The notes: generated by a model from the letters alone, not told the origin. A stretch of 43,153 bases of DNA from Bacteroidaceae bacterium (GCA_017522135.1 JAFXAB010000035.1:1-43153); one strand, 5' to 3'. Shown: positions 30,951-40,207, numbered from the stretch's first letter. Program-made: numbers and translations.

Positions 30951-32348
30951 TTAGAATTCGGCTGTCTTGGGTGTGCGAGGGAAGGGGATTACATCGCGAA
31001 TGTTGGTCATGCCTGTTACGAAGAGCAACAAACGTTCAAATCCGAGACCGAAACCTGCGTGAGGAACTGAACCGAAACGACGAGTGTCGAGATACCACCA
31101 CATATCTTTGTCGGGAATATTCATCTCCTCGATACGTGCTTGCAGTTTTTCAAGGTTGTCTTCACGCTCCGAGCCACCGATGATTTCGCCGATGCGGGGG
31201 AACAATACGTCCATAGCGCGCACGGTCTTGTTGTCGTCGTTGAGCTTCATGTAGAAAGCCTTGATTTCCTTGGGATAGTCGGTGAGGATAACGGGTTTCT
31301 TGAAGTGCTTCTCAACCAAGTAACGCTCATGCTCCGACTGGAGGTCGGCGCCCCAGAATACGGGGAACTCAAACTTCTCGCCCGATGCCTCAAGAATCTT
31401 GATACCCTCGGTGTAGGGAAGACGTACAAACTCGTTGTCAACAACGAAACGCAAGCGGTCGATGAGTTCCTTGTCGTACATTTCGCTGAGGAAGTTGAGG
31501 TCGTCCATGCAGTTCTCGAGTGCATAGTTGATACAATATTTGAGGAAGTCCTCGGCGAGGTCCATGTTGTCGGTAATGTCGTTGAAAGCAACCTCGGGTT
31601 CAATCATCCAGAACTCGGCCAAGTGGCGGGGTGTGTTTGAGTTTTCGGCACGGAATGTGGGACCGAATGTGTAGATAGCACCCAATGCAGTTGCACCCAA
31701 CTCGCCTTCGAGTTGACCCGATACGGTAAGGCTGGTTTGCTTGCCGAAGAAGTCTTGTGTATAGTCAACTTTACCCTCCTCGTCGCGGGGGACATTGTTG
31801 ATGTCGAGAGTGGTTACTTGGAACATCGCACCTGCACCTTCGCAGTCACTTGCTGTGATGAGGGGTGTGTGCATGTAGAAGAAACCGTGATCGTTGTAGT
31901 ACTTGTGGATGGCATAAGCCATGTGGTGGCGTATGCGCAATACTGCACCGAAAGTGTTGGTGCGAGGACGCAAGTGAGCTATCTCGCGCAAGAACTCGAG
32001 GCTGTGACCTTTCTTTTGCAAAGGATATTGCTCGGGGTCGGCTGTGCCATAAATCTCGATTTTCTCGGCTTGGATTTCGGCTGTTTGACCCTTACCCATA
32101 GACTCTACGAGCTTACCTACAACGCACAAACTTGCACCTGTGGTAATGGGTTTGAGAGTCTCCTCGTCAAAGTTGGCAAGGTCAACAACTACTTGTATGT
32201 TTTTAATTGTACTACCATCGTTGAGGGCAATAAAGTTTACATGTTTGTTGCCACGACGAGTGCGTACCCAACCCTTTACGCATACTGTTGTGTTGAGTAG
32301 CTCGGGGTTGAAAATGTCGGCTATTTTTGTTCTTTTTATTTGTTCCAT
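30951..32348 (-). CDS. asnS: Asparaginyl-tRNA synthetase
   Basis: A 465-aa class IIb aminoacyl-tRNA synthetase charging tRNA-Asn. The N-terminal OB-fold anticodon-binding domain contains [18 protein letters not shown]. The catalytic core shows motif 2 [21 protein letters not shown] in two parts and motif 3 [12 protein letters not shown] near the C-terminus. The length and termini match bacterial AsnRS. It lies 58 nt downstream of the RluB-type gene and may be co-transcribed with it. Confidence 0.98.
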   Translation of the reverse strand: MEQIKRTKIADIFNPELLNTTVCVKGWVRTRRGNKHVNFIALNDGSTIKNIQVVVDLANFDEETLKPITTGASLCVVGKLVESMGKGQTAEIQAEKIEIYGTADPEQYPLQKKGHSLEFLREIAHLRPRTNTFGAVLRIRHHMAYAIHKYYNDHGFFYMHTPLITASDCEGAGAMFQVTTLDINNVPRDEEGKVDYTQDFFGKQTSLTVSGQLEGELGATALGAIYTFGPTFRAENSNTPRHLAEFWMIEPEVAFNDITDNMDLAEDFLKYCINYALENCMDDLNFLSEMYDKELIDRLRFVVDNEFVRLPYTEGIKILEASGEKFEFPVFWGADLQSEHERYLVEKHFKKPVILTDYPKEIKAFYMKLNDDNKTVRAMDVLFPRIGEIIGGSEREDNLEKLQARIEEMNIPDKDMWWYLDTRRFGSVPHAGFGLGFERLLLFVTGMTNIRDVIPFPRTPKTAEF

Positions 32349-32406
32349 TGTTGTATTATTTGTTTCCCGCCACTACACATTGCAGAGTAGTGGTGAGAGT
32401 GGTTTT

Positions 32407-33903
32407 TTATTCAAAAGAGCCCATCATGAGCATGTTTACCTCGGCTTGAGTGAGGTGACGCCAGCGACCACGGGGCAGATTTTTCTTGGTGAGTCCGGCA
32501 AAGTATACACGGTCGAGCTTGACAACGTGGTAGCCAAGAGCTTCGAATATACGGCGTACGATGCGGTTGCGACCGGAGTGTATCTCTATACCTATTTGGT
32601 TGCGGTCGGTCTCAGTTGCATAGCTTACGGCATCTGCATGAATAGTTCCGTCGTCAAGTTCGATACCGTCGGCAATACGTTGCATATCCTCTTCGGTTAC
32701 GTCCTTGTCGGTCCATACGTGATAGATTTTTTTCTTCACGAACTTGGGATGTGTAAGTTTTGAAGCCAAGTCACCGTCGTTGGTGAGCAAGAGTACACCG
32801 GTTGTGTTGCGGTCGAGGCGACCTACAGGGTAGATACGCTCAGTGCAAGCGTTGCGCACAATATCCATGACGGTAAGACGGCCTTGGGGGTCGTCGGCTG
32901 TTGTTACACAATCTTTAGGCTTGTTAAGGAGTATGTATACCTTATTTTCAAGTCCCACTTCTTGACCACGGAAAGTGATGATGTCAGCGGGAGTGATTTT
33001 TGATCCCAACTCGGTTATTACCTCGCCATTTACTTGTACCTCGCCGGCTTGGATAAACTCGTCTGCTTCGCGTCGAGAGCACAATCCTGCATTGGCAAGG
33101 AACTTGTTGAGGCGAATGGGTTGTGTGGGGTCGATAGGTGGCAATTCATACTCTACGCGTTGGGGGCGAGGTGTAAATCGCTTGTTGCCTGCTCCGTTGT
33201 TGCGTTGATTACGGTTGTTATTGTTGTTGTAACGATTGTTGTTGTATCCGCTATTGCCTTGTCCACCGTTGTTGTAGTTGCCACCACGGTTGTTGTTGTA
33301 TCCACCGCGGTTGTTGTATCCGTTGTTGTTGTATTGGCGACGCTCGCTGTTATAACCATTGCGGTTGTAGTTGTTGCGGTTGCTGCCACCTTCGTTGTTG
33401 TAGCTGTTTTCTTGAGTAGCGGTATTATCGGTATTTTCTATATCGTTGTTGTAGCGATTGTTGTATGGGCGGTTGTTGTAACGATTGTTGCCGTAACCAC
33501 CACGATTATTGTTGCCATAATTGCCACGATTGTTGTTGTAGCCGCCTTTATTGTTGTAACCGTTGCGATTATTATTGTAACTACGATTGCCGTAGCTGTA
33601 ACCCTCTTGTTGGTTATCACCGGAGTTGTTATCACCTTCGGTATGATTGTTGTAGCGGTTGTAATTGTTGCGATTGTAATTGTTGTTGTAACCGCCGCGA
33701 TTGTTGTTGTAATTGCTACGATTGTTGTAGCCTCCATTGTTGTACTGACGACGCTCGCTGTTGTATGAAGAATAACGTTCAGTATCGCCTCCTTCGGTGG
33801 GACGGTTATACTCTTTCTTCTCATAGTTGGGGGTAAAACCTTCACGAGCTACGCCACGGGTCTCACTGATGCGTGGGCGTTTTGCTTTTTTTTCTTCTTC
33901 CAT
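32407..33903 (-). CDS. RluB/RsuA-family pseudouridine synthase with long Asn-rich N-terminus
   Basis: A 498-aa protein. Residues about 262-310 form an S4 domain (RLNKFLANAGLCSRREADEF), and about 325-490 the RsuA/RluB-type catalytic domain with YPVGRLDRNTTGVLLLTNDG (catalytic Asp about 362) and SGRNRIVRRIFEALGY. Such enzymes isomerise uridine in rRNA; the target is likely in 23S rRNA, but this is inferred. The first about 250 residues are highly biased to Asn, Gly, Tyr and Arg (GGYNN, NRGGYNNN and similar units, with SERRQYNN occurring twice), resembling disordered RNA-binding regions. Bacteroidetes homologues often have such extensions, but this one is long. Confidence 0.9.
   Translation of the reverse strand: MEEEKKAKRPRISETRGVAREGFTPNYEKKEYNRPTEGGDTERYSSYNSERRQYNNGGYNNRSNYNNNRGGYNNNYNRNNYNRYNNHTEGDNNSGDNQQEGYSYGNRSYNNNRNGYNNKGGYNNNRGNYGNNNRGGYGNNRYNNRPYNNRYNNDIENTDNTATQENSYNNEGGSNRNNYNRNGYNSERRQYNNNGYNNRGGYNNNRGGNYNNGGQGNSGYNNNRYNNNNNRNQRNNGAGNKRFTPRPQRVEYELPPIDPTQPIRLNKFLANAGLCSRREADEFIQAGEVQVNGEVITELGSKITPADIITFRGQEVGLENKVYILLNKPKDCVTTADDPQGRLTVMDIVRNACTERIYPVGRLDRNTTGVLLLTNDGDLASKLTHPKFVKKKIYHVWTDKDVTEEDMQRIADGIELDDGTIHADAVSYATETDRNQIGIEIHSGRNRIVRRIFEALGYHVVKLDRVYFAGLTKKNLPRGRWRHLTQAEVNMLMMGSFE
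33170..33790 (-). repeat. Low-complexity tract encoding the Asn/Gly/Tyr/Arg region
   Basis: On the plus strand the tract is dense in TTGTTG and TTGTTGTA runs (AAC/AAT-rich on the coding strand), with repeated longer blocks such as the SERRQYNN-encoding segment near 33330 and again near 33745. Imperfect repeats of this type are prone to length change by slippage or recombination. Confidence 0.85.
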
Positions 33904-34106
33904 TTACAAAAATGTTTAAGGTGTTTATAGCCTCTCGGCTCTTATATAATCTTTGTGCTTTGTTTGAGGTAGTATAATAACTTCTTTATAATGGCTTTGT
34001 CAATATATGCTTTTCATCTTTATTTTTCAACTGCAAATATGCAAAGGATTTTTTAGATTTCAATGCTAAATATGTGAAAAATTGATGCGTTGATATTATT
34101 AAAATG

Positions 34107-34138
34107 CGAAAGATTTGTGAATGTTCACAAATCTTTCG
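34107..34138 (-). terminator. Hairpin after purB
   Basis: Two exact 15-nt arms (34107-34121 and 34124-34138) are separated by TG, so the real loop is probably 4 nt with a 14-bp stem. It lies 63 nt past the purB stop on the minus strand with a short T tract. The rest of 33904-34201 holds no gene. Confidence 0.7.
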
Positions 34139-34201
34139 TCACTTCTATATTTTTAACAATCTATAGTTGTCGTATTGACACTCTCAAGATTGTACTCTTG
34201 T

Positions 34202-35545
34202 TTAGAATCCTGTATAAGATTGAGGTGAAAGACGGTGCAATTCTTCTTTTACTTCATCCGAGATGTTGAGAGAGTCTATAAATTGGCTTATGGCCTGCTC
34301 GTCAACCACAGTGTTGGTACGTGTGAGTGCCTTGAGTGCTTCGTAAGGCTGAGGATAGCCTTCGCGACGGAGTACTGTTTGTATTCCTTCAGCTACAACA
34401 TTCCACATCTCGGCCAAGTCGCGGTCTATGGCGGGGCGGTTGAGGAGAAGCTTGCCAAGACCTTTGAGTGTGCTACTGAAGGCAATGAGAGAGTGAGCCA
34501 TGGGAACACCTACATTGCGCAATACGGTAGAGTCGGTAAGGTCGCGTTGCAGACGTGAAATGGGCAACTTCATTGCCAAGTGGTCGTATATGGCATTGGC
34601 TATACCAAGATTACCCTCGGAGTTTTCAAAGTCTATAGGATTGACTTTGTGAGGCATGGCCGAAGAGCCTACCTCACCGGCCTTAATCTTTTGTTTGAAA
34701 TATTCCATTGAGATATATTGCCAGAAGTCGCGGTCGAGGTCGATAATGATGGTGTTGATGCGACGCATGGCATCGAATAGGGCTGCCAAGTTGTCGTAGT
34801 TTGATATTTGCGTTGTATATGTTTCACGAGCAATACCCAAGCGATTTTGCAAAAAGTCGGCTGCAAATTGTGGCCAATGGATAGCCGGATAGGCGGTGCG
34901 GTGTGCATTGAAGTTGCCGGTAGCACCACCAAACTTGCCACTGATGGGTATGTTGCGTAGTTGCTCTATTTGTTGTTCGATACGGTATGTAAACACTCGT
35001 ACTTCCTTGCCCAAGCGGGTGGGTGATGCCGGCTGTCCGTGTGTTTTGGCAAGCATGGGAATATCTTTCCACTCCTCGGCGTAGTTGTTGAGCAATGTTA
35101 CCATCTCCTCAAGCATGGGGATATATACATCTGTAAGTGCCTCTTTGATAGATAGAGGAACTGCTGTATTGTTTATATCTTGAGAGGTGAGGCCAAAGTG
35201 AATAAATTCTTTGTATGCCTCAAGACCTAATCGGTCAAATTGCTCTTTAATGAAGTATTCTACGGCTTTAACGTCGTGGTTGGTGACAGATTCTATCTCC
35301 TTGATGCGTGTAGCATCGGCTTCGGTAAAGTTGATGTATATCTGACGTAGTTGATCAAACATGCATTTATCTATACCAGCCAATTGGGGGAGTGGTAGCT
35401 CGCAAATGGCAATGAAGTATTCGATTTCTACACGTACACGATAGCGTATAAGAGCCAATTCTGAAAAATAGGCCGAGAGAGACTTGGTTTTGCTATGGTA
35501 GCGACCATCTATGGGCGATACTGCGGTGAGTGGTGTGATTTGCAT
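34202..35545 (-). CDS. purB: Adenylosuccinate lyase
   Basis: A 447-aa enzyme of the fumarase/aspartase superfamily, which acts twice in purine synthesis (SAICAR to AICAR, adenylosuccinate to AMP). The N-terminus LTAVSPIDGRYHSKTKSLSAYFSE, HFGLTSQDINNTA and the signature GSSAMPHKVNPIDFENSEGN are all present, and the length is typical of the long bacterial form. It has a good promoter (35570-35601) and is transcribed singly. Confidence 0.98.
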   Translation of the reverse strand: MQITPLTAVSPIDGRYHSKTKSLSAYFSELALIRYRVRVEIEYFIAICELPLPQLAGIDKCMFDQLRQIYINFTEADATRIKEIESVTNHDVKAVEYFIKEQFDRLGLEAYKEFIHFGLTSQDINNTAVPLSIKEALTDVYIPMLEEMVTLLNNYAEEWKDIPMLAKTHGQPASPTRLGKEVRVFTYRIEQQIEQLRNIPISGKFGGATGNFNAHRTAYPAIHWPQFAADFLQNRLGIARETYTTQISNYDNLAALFDAMRRINTIIIDLDRDFWQYISMEYFKQKIKAGEVGSSAMPHKVNPIDFENSEGNLGIANAIYDHLAMKLPISRLQRDLTDSTVLRNVGVPMAHSLIAFSSTLKGLGKLLLNRPAIDRDLAEMWNVVAEGIQTVLRREGYPQPYEALKALTRTNTVVDEQAISQFIDSLNISDEVKEELHRLSPQSYTGF

Positions 35546-35569
35546 ATCTTTGTATTATTTTAGTGGTTG

Positions 35570-35601
35570 CAAAGTTACAAATAAGCGTGTGGCTGACAAA
35601 A
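35570..35601 (-). promoter_or_regulatory. purB promoter
   Basis: TAACTTTG (35570-35577) is preceded by TTTG (35598-35601) at 20-nt spacing on the minus strand, 24 nt ahead of the purB ATG. No purine riboswitch is seen. Confidence 0.72.
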
Positions 35602-35691
35602 TAAGTTGGCTTGTTTTTGTCGTCATCGACAAGATGTATTCCACAGCTCGCTTCAAAATTATATTTTTTGAAATAATTTTGCAAAAAAAGT

Positions 35692-35721
35692 TTTGAGTAT
35701 AAAAAAATAGTATTACCTTTG
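35692..35721 (+). promoter_or_regulatory. Promoter of the tRNA-Val cluster
   Basis: TTTG (35692-35695), an 18-nt spacer, then TACCTTTG followed by CA (35714-35721), ending 27 nt before the first tRNA-Val: a near-ideal Bacteroidetes promoter. Confidence 0.82.
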
Positions 35722-35748
35722 CATCGCTTTTGGAAAAGAAAGCGTCTC

Positions 35749-35823
35749 GGGCGTTTAGCTCAGCTGGTTTAGAGCATCTGCCTTACAAGCAGAGGGTCGG
35801 CGGTTCGAATCCGTCAACGCCCA
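35749..35823 (+). tRNA. tRNA-Val(TAC), copy 1
   Basis: A 75-nt cloverleaf with acceptor GGGCGTT/AACGCCC and discriminator A. The anticodon stem TCTGC/GCAGA closes loop CTTACAA, giving TAC. The T arm has GGTTCGAATCC. No complete CCA is encoded. It is the first of three identical copies. Confidence 0.97.
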
Positions 35824-35869
35824 CCGAGAAACAATATCCGTGCGAGGGTGTTGAATGAAAGAAGATAAT

Positions 35870-35944
35870 GGGCGTTTAGCTCAGCTGGTTTAGAGCATCT
35901 GCCTTACAAGCAGAGGGTCGGCGGTTCGAATCCGTCAACGCCCA
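35870..35944 (+). tRNA. tRNA-Val(TAC), copy 2
   Basis: Identical in all 75 nt to copy 1, 46 nt downstream of it. The spacer sequence differs, so the duplication is limited to the tRNA and a few flanking bases. Confidence 0.97.
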
Positions 35945-35996
35945 CCATTATTTAACTTCATATATATCCCGGGTGCTTCGGCACTCTTATTTAAAA

Positions 35997-36071
35997 GGGC
36001 GTTTAGCTCAGCTGGTTTAGAGCATCTGCCTTACAAGCAGAGGGTCGGCGGTTCGAATCCGTCAACGCCCA
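35997..36071 (+). tRNA. tRNA-Val(TAC), copy 3
   Basis: Identical to copies 1 and 2. The 52-nt spacer before it holds a small GTGC-TTCG-GCAC hairpin, which may help processing. A terminator follows 23 nt downstream. Confidence 0.97.
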
Positions 36072-36094
36072 CTTAAGACTGATAAATTAAGGAA

Positions 36095-36122
36095 AACATC
36101 CACAATTGTGGGTGTTTTTTTT
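36095..36122 (+). terminator. Terminator of the tRNA-Val cluster
   Basis: AACATCCAC pairs with GTGGGTGTT (one G-U pair) around an AATT loop and runs into a T8 tract. Confidence 0.88.
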
Positions 36123-36130
36123 ATTTTTGC

Positions 36131-36161
36131 TTTGATGAAATAATTTCATTGCTTATATTTG
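36131..36161 (+). promoter_or_regulatory. glmS promoter
   Basis: TTTG (36131-36134), a 19-nt spacer, then TATATTTG followed by CA (36154-36161), 37 nt ahead of the ATG. The leader is too short for a glmS ribozyme, and none is seen. Confidence 0.8.
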
Positions 36162-36198
36162 CAATGTAATATTAAAAGAGCTTTAAATTGTAATAAAA

Positions 36199-38043
36199 AT
36201 GTGTGGAATAGTAGGTTATATAGGAACACAACAGGCCTGCCCGATACTTCTCAAAGGTCTGCGTAGATTGGAATACCGTGGATACGATAGTGCAGGAGTC
36301 TCCATGATAAGTAGTACCGGAGAACTGAATGTATTCAAGTCTAAGGGTAAAGTGGATGACCTTGAATCGTTCTTGGAAGATAAAGATGTGACCGGTACAA
36401 TAGGTATTGCACATACTCGATGGGCTACGCATGGCGTGCCTTGTCGTGAGAATGCACACCCGCACTTTTCTTCGACGGGTACTTTGTCGCTCATTCATAA
36501 TGGTATTATCGAAAACTATGCGTCGATAAAAGAACGCTTGAAAGAGAAGGGCTATACCTTTGTGAGCGAAACAGATACAGAGGTTCTTGTGCAATTGATA
36601 GAGTATTACAAGATTAAGTATAACTCCGATTTGCTATCGGCAGTACAGCGTGCACTTTCGCAAGTAATAGGTGCCTATGCAATTGCGGTACTCGATAAGA
36701 ACAATCCCGATGAGATAATTGCTGCGCGCAAGGCCAGCCCTTTGGCTATTGGTCTGGGCGATGGCGAGTATTTCCTTGCTTCCGATGCTACACCCATTGT
36801 GGAGTATACCAAGAAGCTGATTTATGTTGAAGATAATGAGATCGCCATTATCAATCGTCACAGCGGTGTCAACATCATAACAATACAAGGTAAGGAAGTA
36901 AGTCACGAGGTGAGTGAGGTCAATCTCGATCTTGGAGCTATAGAAAAAGGTGGATATGAGCACTTTATGCTCAAAGAAATCTTTGAACAACCCGAGTGTC
37001 TACTCAATTGTATGCGAGGTCGCATCAACGATGAAGGTACCGACATTCGTTTCTCTTCTATTATAGACTATGGTCAACGTTTTATCAATGCACGTCGTTT
37101 GGTGATAGTGGCTTGTGGTACTTCATGGCATGCAGGTTTGATAGGAAAAAGTCTTATCGAAAATTTCTGTCGCATCCCTGTAGAGGTTGCCTATGCTTCT
37201 GAGTTCCGCTATAGCAATCCTGTTATTAGCGAGGAAGATGTCGTGATAGCCATCTCGCAATCGGGCGAGACAGCCGATACGTTGGCGGCAATTGAGTTGG
37301 CACGTAGCAAAGGAGCCTTTGTATATGGTATCGTAAACTCGGTAGGCTCATCTATTGCACGCAATACTCATACAGGCTCTTACATTCATGTGGGCCCCGA
37401 AATAGGAGTTGCATCGACCAAGGCTTTTACCGGACAGGTTACTGTGTTGTCGATGTTGGCATTGTGTATTGCCAAAGAACGTAATACCATTACTCAAGAG
37501 CAGTTGCAAGAGGCTTTGCAAGAGTTGTTGCGTATACCCGATAAGATACGCGAGGTGCTTAAGCAGAACGATACCATCGCCTCACTGTCGCGCACCTTTA
37601 CCTATGCTCACAACTTTATATATCTGGGACGTGGATACAACTATCCTGTAGCTCTTGAGGGTGCATTGAAGTTGAAGGAAATTTCCTATATACATGCCGA
37701 GGGTTACCCTGCCGCTGAAATGAAGCACGGTCCTATTGCTCTTATCGATGCCGAGATGCCCGTGGTTGTGGTTGCAACCAATAAGGCTCTGTATGAGAAA
37801 ATATTGAGCAATATACAAGAGATAAAGGCTCGCCAAGGTCGTGTAATTGCTGTTGTTGTAAAGGGTGATGATACTATATCTAAGTTGGTCGATTATGTAA
37901 TCGAATTGCCCGAGACTGTCGAGTTTCTCTATCCTTTGTTGGCTTCAATTCCTTTGCAACTATTGGCCTACCATATAGCCGTATGTAAGGGCAAGAATGT
38001 CGATCAACCTCGCAACCTTGCCAAGTCTGTTACGGTAGAGTAA
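36199..38043 (+). CDS. glmS: Glutamine--fructose-6-phosphate aminotransferase (isomerising)
   Basis: A 614-aa enzyme making glucosamine 6-phosphate for peptidoglycan and LPS. The N-terminal glutaminase domain begins MCGIVGYIG with nucleophile Cys2 and contains HTRWATHG. Two SIS isomerase domains follow (ISQSGETADTLAAIELA and GRGYNYPVALEGALKLKE), ending with the conserved DQPRNLAKSVTVE tail. It has a strong promoter and a terminator of its own, so it forms a single-gene unit. Confidence 0.99.
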   Translation: MCGIVGYIGTQQACPILLKGLRRLEYRGYDSAGVSMISSTGELNVFKSKGKVDDLESFLEDKDVTGTIGIAHTRWATHGVPCRENAHPHFSSTGTLSLIHNGIIENYASIKERLKEKGYTFVSETDTEVLVQLIEYYKIKYNSDLLSAVQRALSQVIGAYAIAVLDKNNPDEIIAARKASPLAIGLGDGEYFLASDATPIVEYTKKLIYVEDNEIAIINRHSGVNIITIQGKEVSHEVSEVNLDLGAIEKGGYEHFMLKEIFEQPECLLNCMRGRINDEGTDIRFSSIIDYGQRFINARRLVIVACGTSWHAGLIGKSLIENFCRIPVEVAYASEFRYSNPVISEEDVVIAISQSGETADTLAAIELARSKGAFVYGIVNSVGSSIARNTHTGSYIHVGPEIGVASTKAFTGQVTVLSMLALCIAKERNTITQEQLQEALQELLRIPDKIREVLKQNDTIASLSRTFTYAHNFIYLGRGYNYPVALEGALKLKEISYIHAEGYPAAEMKHGPIALIDAEMPVVVVATNKALYEKILSNIQEIKARQGRVIAVVVKGDDTISKLVDYVIELPETVEFLYPLLASIPLQLLAYHIAVCKGKNVDQPRNLAKSVTVE

Positions 38044-38067
38044 CAACAGCACTTCTTTATATATTGT

Positions 38068-38098
38068 ATATGCCGGACTTGTTTTAAGCCCGGCATAT
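38068..38098 (+). terminator. glmS terminator
   Basis: ATATGCCGG pairs with CCGGCATAT, extended inside by CTT/AAG, followed by TATTATTTTC. Confidence 0.8.
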
Positions 38099-38160
38099 TA
38101 TTTTCTCACTGTTGCGCTTGTTGTTGACAATCTTGCATACTTACTGTAGCTATAAACACC

Positions 38161-38194
38161 GAGGAGGCTGCACCCGCATGGGTGCAGCCTCCTC
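38161..38194 (-). terminator. Terminator of the rplM-rpsI-rpsB-tsf operon
   Basis: A perfect 15-bp GC-rich stem (38161-38175 with 38180-38194) and a 4-nt loop lie 25 nt past the tsf stop, followed on the minus strand by a modest T tract (GGTGTTTAT). Confidence 0.83.
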
Positions 38195-38218
38195 AATGTG
38201 TCTATACTGCGAATATTA

Positions 38219-39208
38219 TTATTCGGCGCGGAGTGTGAAACGTTTGAAAGCAGTAACTTTCAACTCGGCATCCATCTCTTTGAGTACGTCGCGTACAGTT
38301 TTCTTGGCTTCCATGATGTCCTCTTGATTGAGCAAGCATACCTCTTTCAAGAATTTGCCAAGACGACCTTTAGCGATGTTTTGAATCATAGCCTCGGGGA
38401 GGTTGGCTGCTTTTTCGGCCGATACGCTGGCGATGATTTCTTTTGCTTTGGCAACTTCGTCAGCTGTAATCCAACCCTTAGCCATGTTGCTCTCCATGTG
38501 GTCTTCCGAGTCTACGTGAGCGGGGTTGATACCTGCCTTCTTGAGGGCAACTTCAACAGCCTTTTGTACTTGCTCGGCTTTGGTCTTTTCGATAGCAACA
38601 GCGATCTCGGCATTTTTTATTTCCTCCGAAACGCCATCTTCGTCGATAGCAATGGGGTTCATAGCGGCAATTTGCATAGCAACGCGTTTGCCGGCCTCGT
38701 CGTTAGCCTTGTTAAGACCTACGATAGCGCAGAGTTGGTTTTTGTTTTGGTGGTTGTAAACCACAGTGTGCTCGGCTTCGATGAAGTTAAAGTCGCCAAG
38801 TTCCATCTTCTCGCCGGTTTTACCTATCTCATCGGTAATGAGAGTCGAGATTGCTACACCGTCAATAGAGAGGGCGAGCACCTCTTCACGAGTTTTGGGT
38901 TGAGCTTCCATAACAGCATTGAGGATGCGGTTTGTCAAAGCAACAAAAGACTCGTTGTTGGCAACGAAGTCTGTCTCGCACTTCAAAGCTACGATAGCAG
39001 CGTATTTTCCGTTAGACTTAGCGAGAACACAGCCTTCAGATGCTTCGCGGTCTTCGCGTTTTGCTGCAACAGCTTGACCTTTTTTACGGATTATTTCTTT
39101 TGCGGCTTCGATGTCGCCGTCAGCTTCTTGTAATGCTTTTTTGCAGTCCATCATACCGGCTCCTGTGAGTGAGCGGAGCTTGCTGATATCTGCCATTGTT
39201 ACTGCCAT
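38219..39208 (-). CDS. tsf: Translation elongation factor Ts
   Basis: A 329-aa guanine-nucleotide exchange factor for EF-Tu. The N-terminal UBA-like domain has MADISKLRSLTGAGMMDCKKALQEADGD in two overlapping signatures, then GQAVAAKREDREASEG and KCETDFVANNESF, the EF-Tu contact region. The longer length (about 330 against 283 in E. coli) is usual for Bacteroidetes. It is last in the ribosomal operon, 92 nt after rpsB, with an intervening hairpin (39248-39289) that may lower its expression relative to rpsB or stabilise the ends. Confidence 0.98.
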   Translation of the reverse strand: MAVTMADISKLRSLTGAGMMDCKKALQEADGDIEAAKEIIRKKGQAVAAKREDREASEGCVLAKSNGKYAAIVALKCETDFVANNESFVALTNRILNAVMEAQPKTREEVLALSIDGVAISTLITDEIGKTGEKMELGDFNFIEAEHTVVYNHQNKNQLCAIVGLNKANDEAGKRVAMQIAAMNPIAIDEDGVSEEIKNAEIAVAIEKTKAEQVQKAVEVALKKAGINPAHVDSEDHMESNMAKGWITADEVAKAKEIIASVSAEKAANLPEAMIQNIAKGRLGKFLKEVCLLNQEDIMEAKKTVRDVLKEMDAELKVTAFKRFTLRAE

Positions 39209-39247
39209 AGTTGTATGTTTTAGTAGTTAATACTTATGTCTTAAAAG

Positions 39248-39289
39248 ACAAAGAGCGGGCCTTGTTGTGAGAAAAGGCTCGCTCTTTGT
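39248..39289 (-). terminator. Hairpin between rpsB and tsf
   Basis: ACAAAGAGCG-G-GCCTT pairs with AAGGC-T-CGCTCTTTGT, followed on the minus strand by CTTTTAAG. The weak T tract suggests partial termination or a processing site inside the operon. Confidence 0.6.
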
Positions 39290-39300
39290 TGTGAGAATGA

Positions 39301-40116
39301 TTATTCTTCGCTTTCTGCGGGTTTCTCAGCAACGGGTTCTTCATCGGCTTTGCGACGAGAGATGCGAGCTTTGCGTTCACGCTTGGGTGCTGCTGTTTCC
39401 TCTGCAGGTGTTTCGTCGAGTTTCTCAATCTTGCGCTCTTCGATACCTTCGGCCATTGCACCGCAAAGTGCGTCGAGGATAACTTCAATTGACTTTGAAG
39501 CGTCGTCGTTGGCGGGGATTACGAAGTCGATGTTTGAGGGGTCAGAGTTGGTATCTACCATAGCAAATACGGGAATACCAAGACGATTGGCCTCGCGAAC
39601 TGCGATTTGTTCTTTGAGAACGTCAACTACAAACAACGCTGCGGGAAGACGATTCAAGTCGGCGATGCTACCGAGAGTCTTCTCAAGTTTGGCGCGTTGG
39701 CGAGTGATTTGAAGCTTTTCGCGTTTTGAGAGGTTGTCAAATGTACCATCCTTGGTCATCTTGTCGATAGTGGTCATCTTCTTCACAGCCTTGCGGATTG
39801 TGGGGAAGTTGGTGAGCATACCACCGGGCCAACGCTCAATAACATAAGGCATGTTGATGGCTGTGGCTTTATCGGCAATAACTTGTTTGGCCTGTTTTTT
39901 AGTAGCAACAAAAAGTACTTTTTTGCCCGATTTTGCAATAGACTTGAGGGCTGCTGCAGCCTCGTCGATTTTTGCTACTGTTTTATACAAGTCGATGATG
40001 TGGATACCGTTGCGCTCCATAAAGATGTAGGGAGCCATAGCGGGATTCCATTTTCTTGTGAGGTGACCAAAGTGTACGCCAGCCTCAAGGAGTTGTTCAA
40101 ATGATGTAAGAGCCAT
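39301..40116 (-). CDS. rpsB: 30S ribosomal protein S2
   Basis: A 271-aa ribosomal protein of the 30S head. TSFEQLLEAGVHFGHLTRKWNPAM, FMERNGIHIIDLYKT and the C-terminal core signature PSNIDFVIPANDD are present. A charged 35-residue C-terminal extension (PAEETAAPKRERKARISRRKADEEP...) goes beyond the usual fold, as in other Bacteroidetes. It follows rpsI after 138 nt of structured spacer and precedes tsf. Confidence 0.98.
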   Translation of the reverse strand: MALTSFEQLLEAGVHFGHLTRKWNPAMAPYIFMERNGIHIIDLYKTVAKIDEAAAALKSIAKSGKKVLFVATKKQAKQVIADKATAINMPYVIERWPGGMLTNFPTIRKAVKKMTTIDKMTKDGTFDNLSKREKLQITRQRAKLEKTLGSIADLNRLPAALFVVDVLKEQIAVREANRLGIPVFAMVDTNSDPSNIDFVIPANDDASKSIEVILDALCGAMAEGIEERKIEKLDETPAEETAAPKRERKARISRRKADEEPVAEKPAESEE

Positions 40117-40153
40117 TTTCTTTTTTATTTTTTCGTTTACATTCTACTTTTAC

Positions 40154-40207
40154 AATCGTCGGGTAGTTAAGCAACGTTGCTACGCAACCTGCCAAGTCGC
40201 GACGATT
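40154..40207 (-). promoter_or_regulatory. Structured spacer ahead of rpsB
   Basis: AATCGTCG (40154-40161) pairs with CGACGATT (40200-40207). GCAACGTTGC and GTTGC/GCAAC pairings lie within. The structure occupies the leader of rpsB and could support S2 autoregulation, which is known in other bacteria. Confidence 0.45.

Noticed and set aside
33034..33768. A 244-aa open frame rich in Val/Ile opposite the pseudouridine synthase
   Set aside because: It is the antisense of an Asn-codon repeat tract, so GTT/ATT codons arise automatically; it has no start context or homology.
35749..36071. Three identical 75-nt repeats with regular spacing, as in a CRISPR array
   Set aside because: Each repeat folds as tRNA-Val with anticodon TAC; spacers are 46 and 52 nt and unrelated.
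36121..36198. Possible glmS ribozyme upstream of glmS
   Set aside because: Promoter to start codon is only about 37 nt, far too short for the ribozyme, and no core motif is seen.
38198..39133. A 311-aa open frame on the plus strand over tsf
   Set aside because: tsf is unmistakable on the other strand, and the frame is a shadow caused by codon bias.
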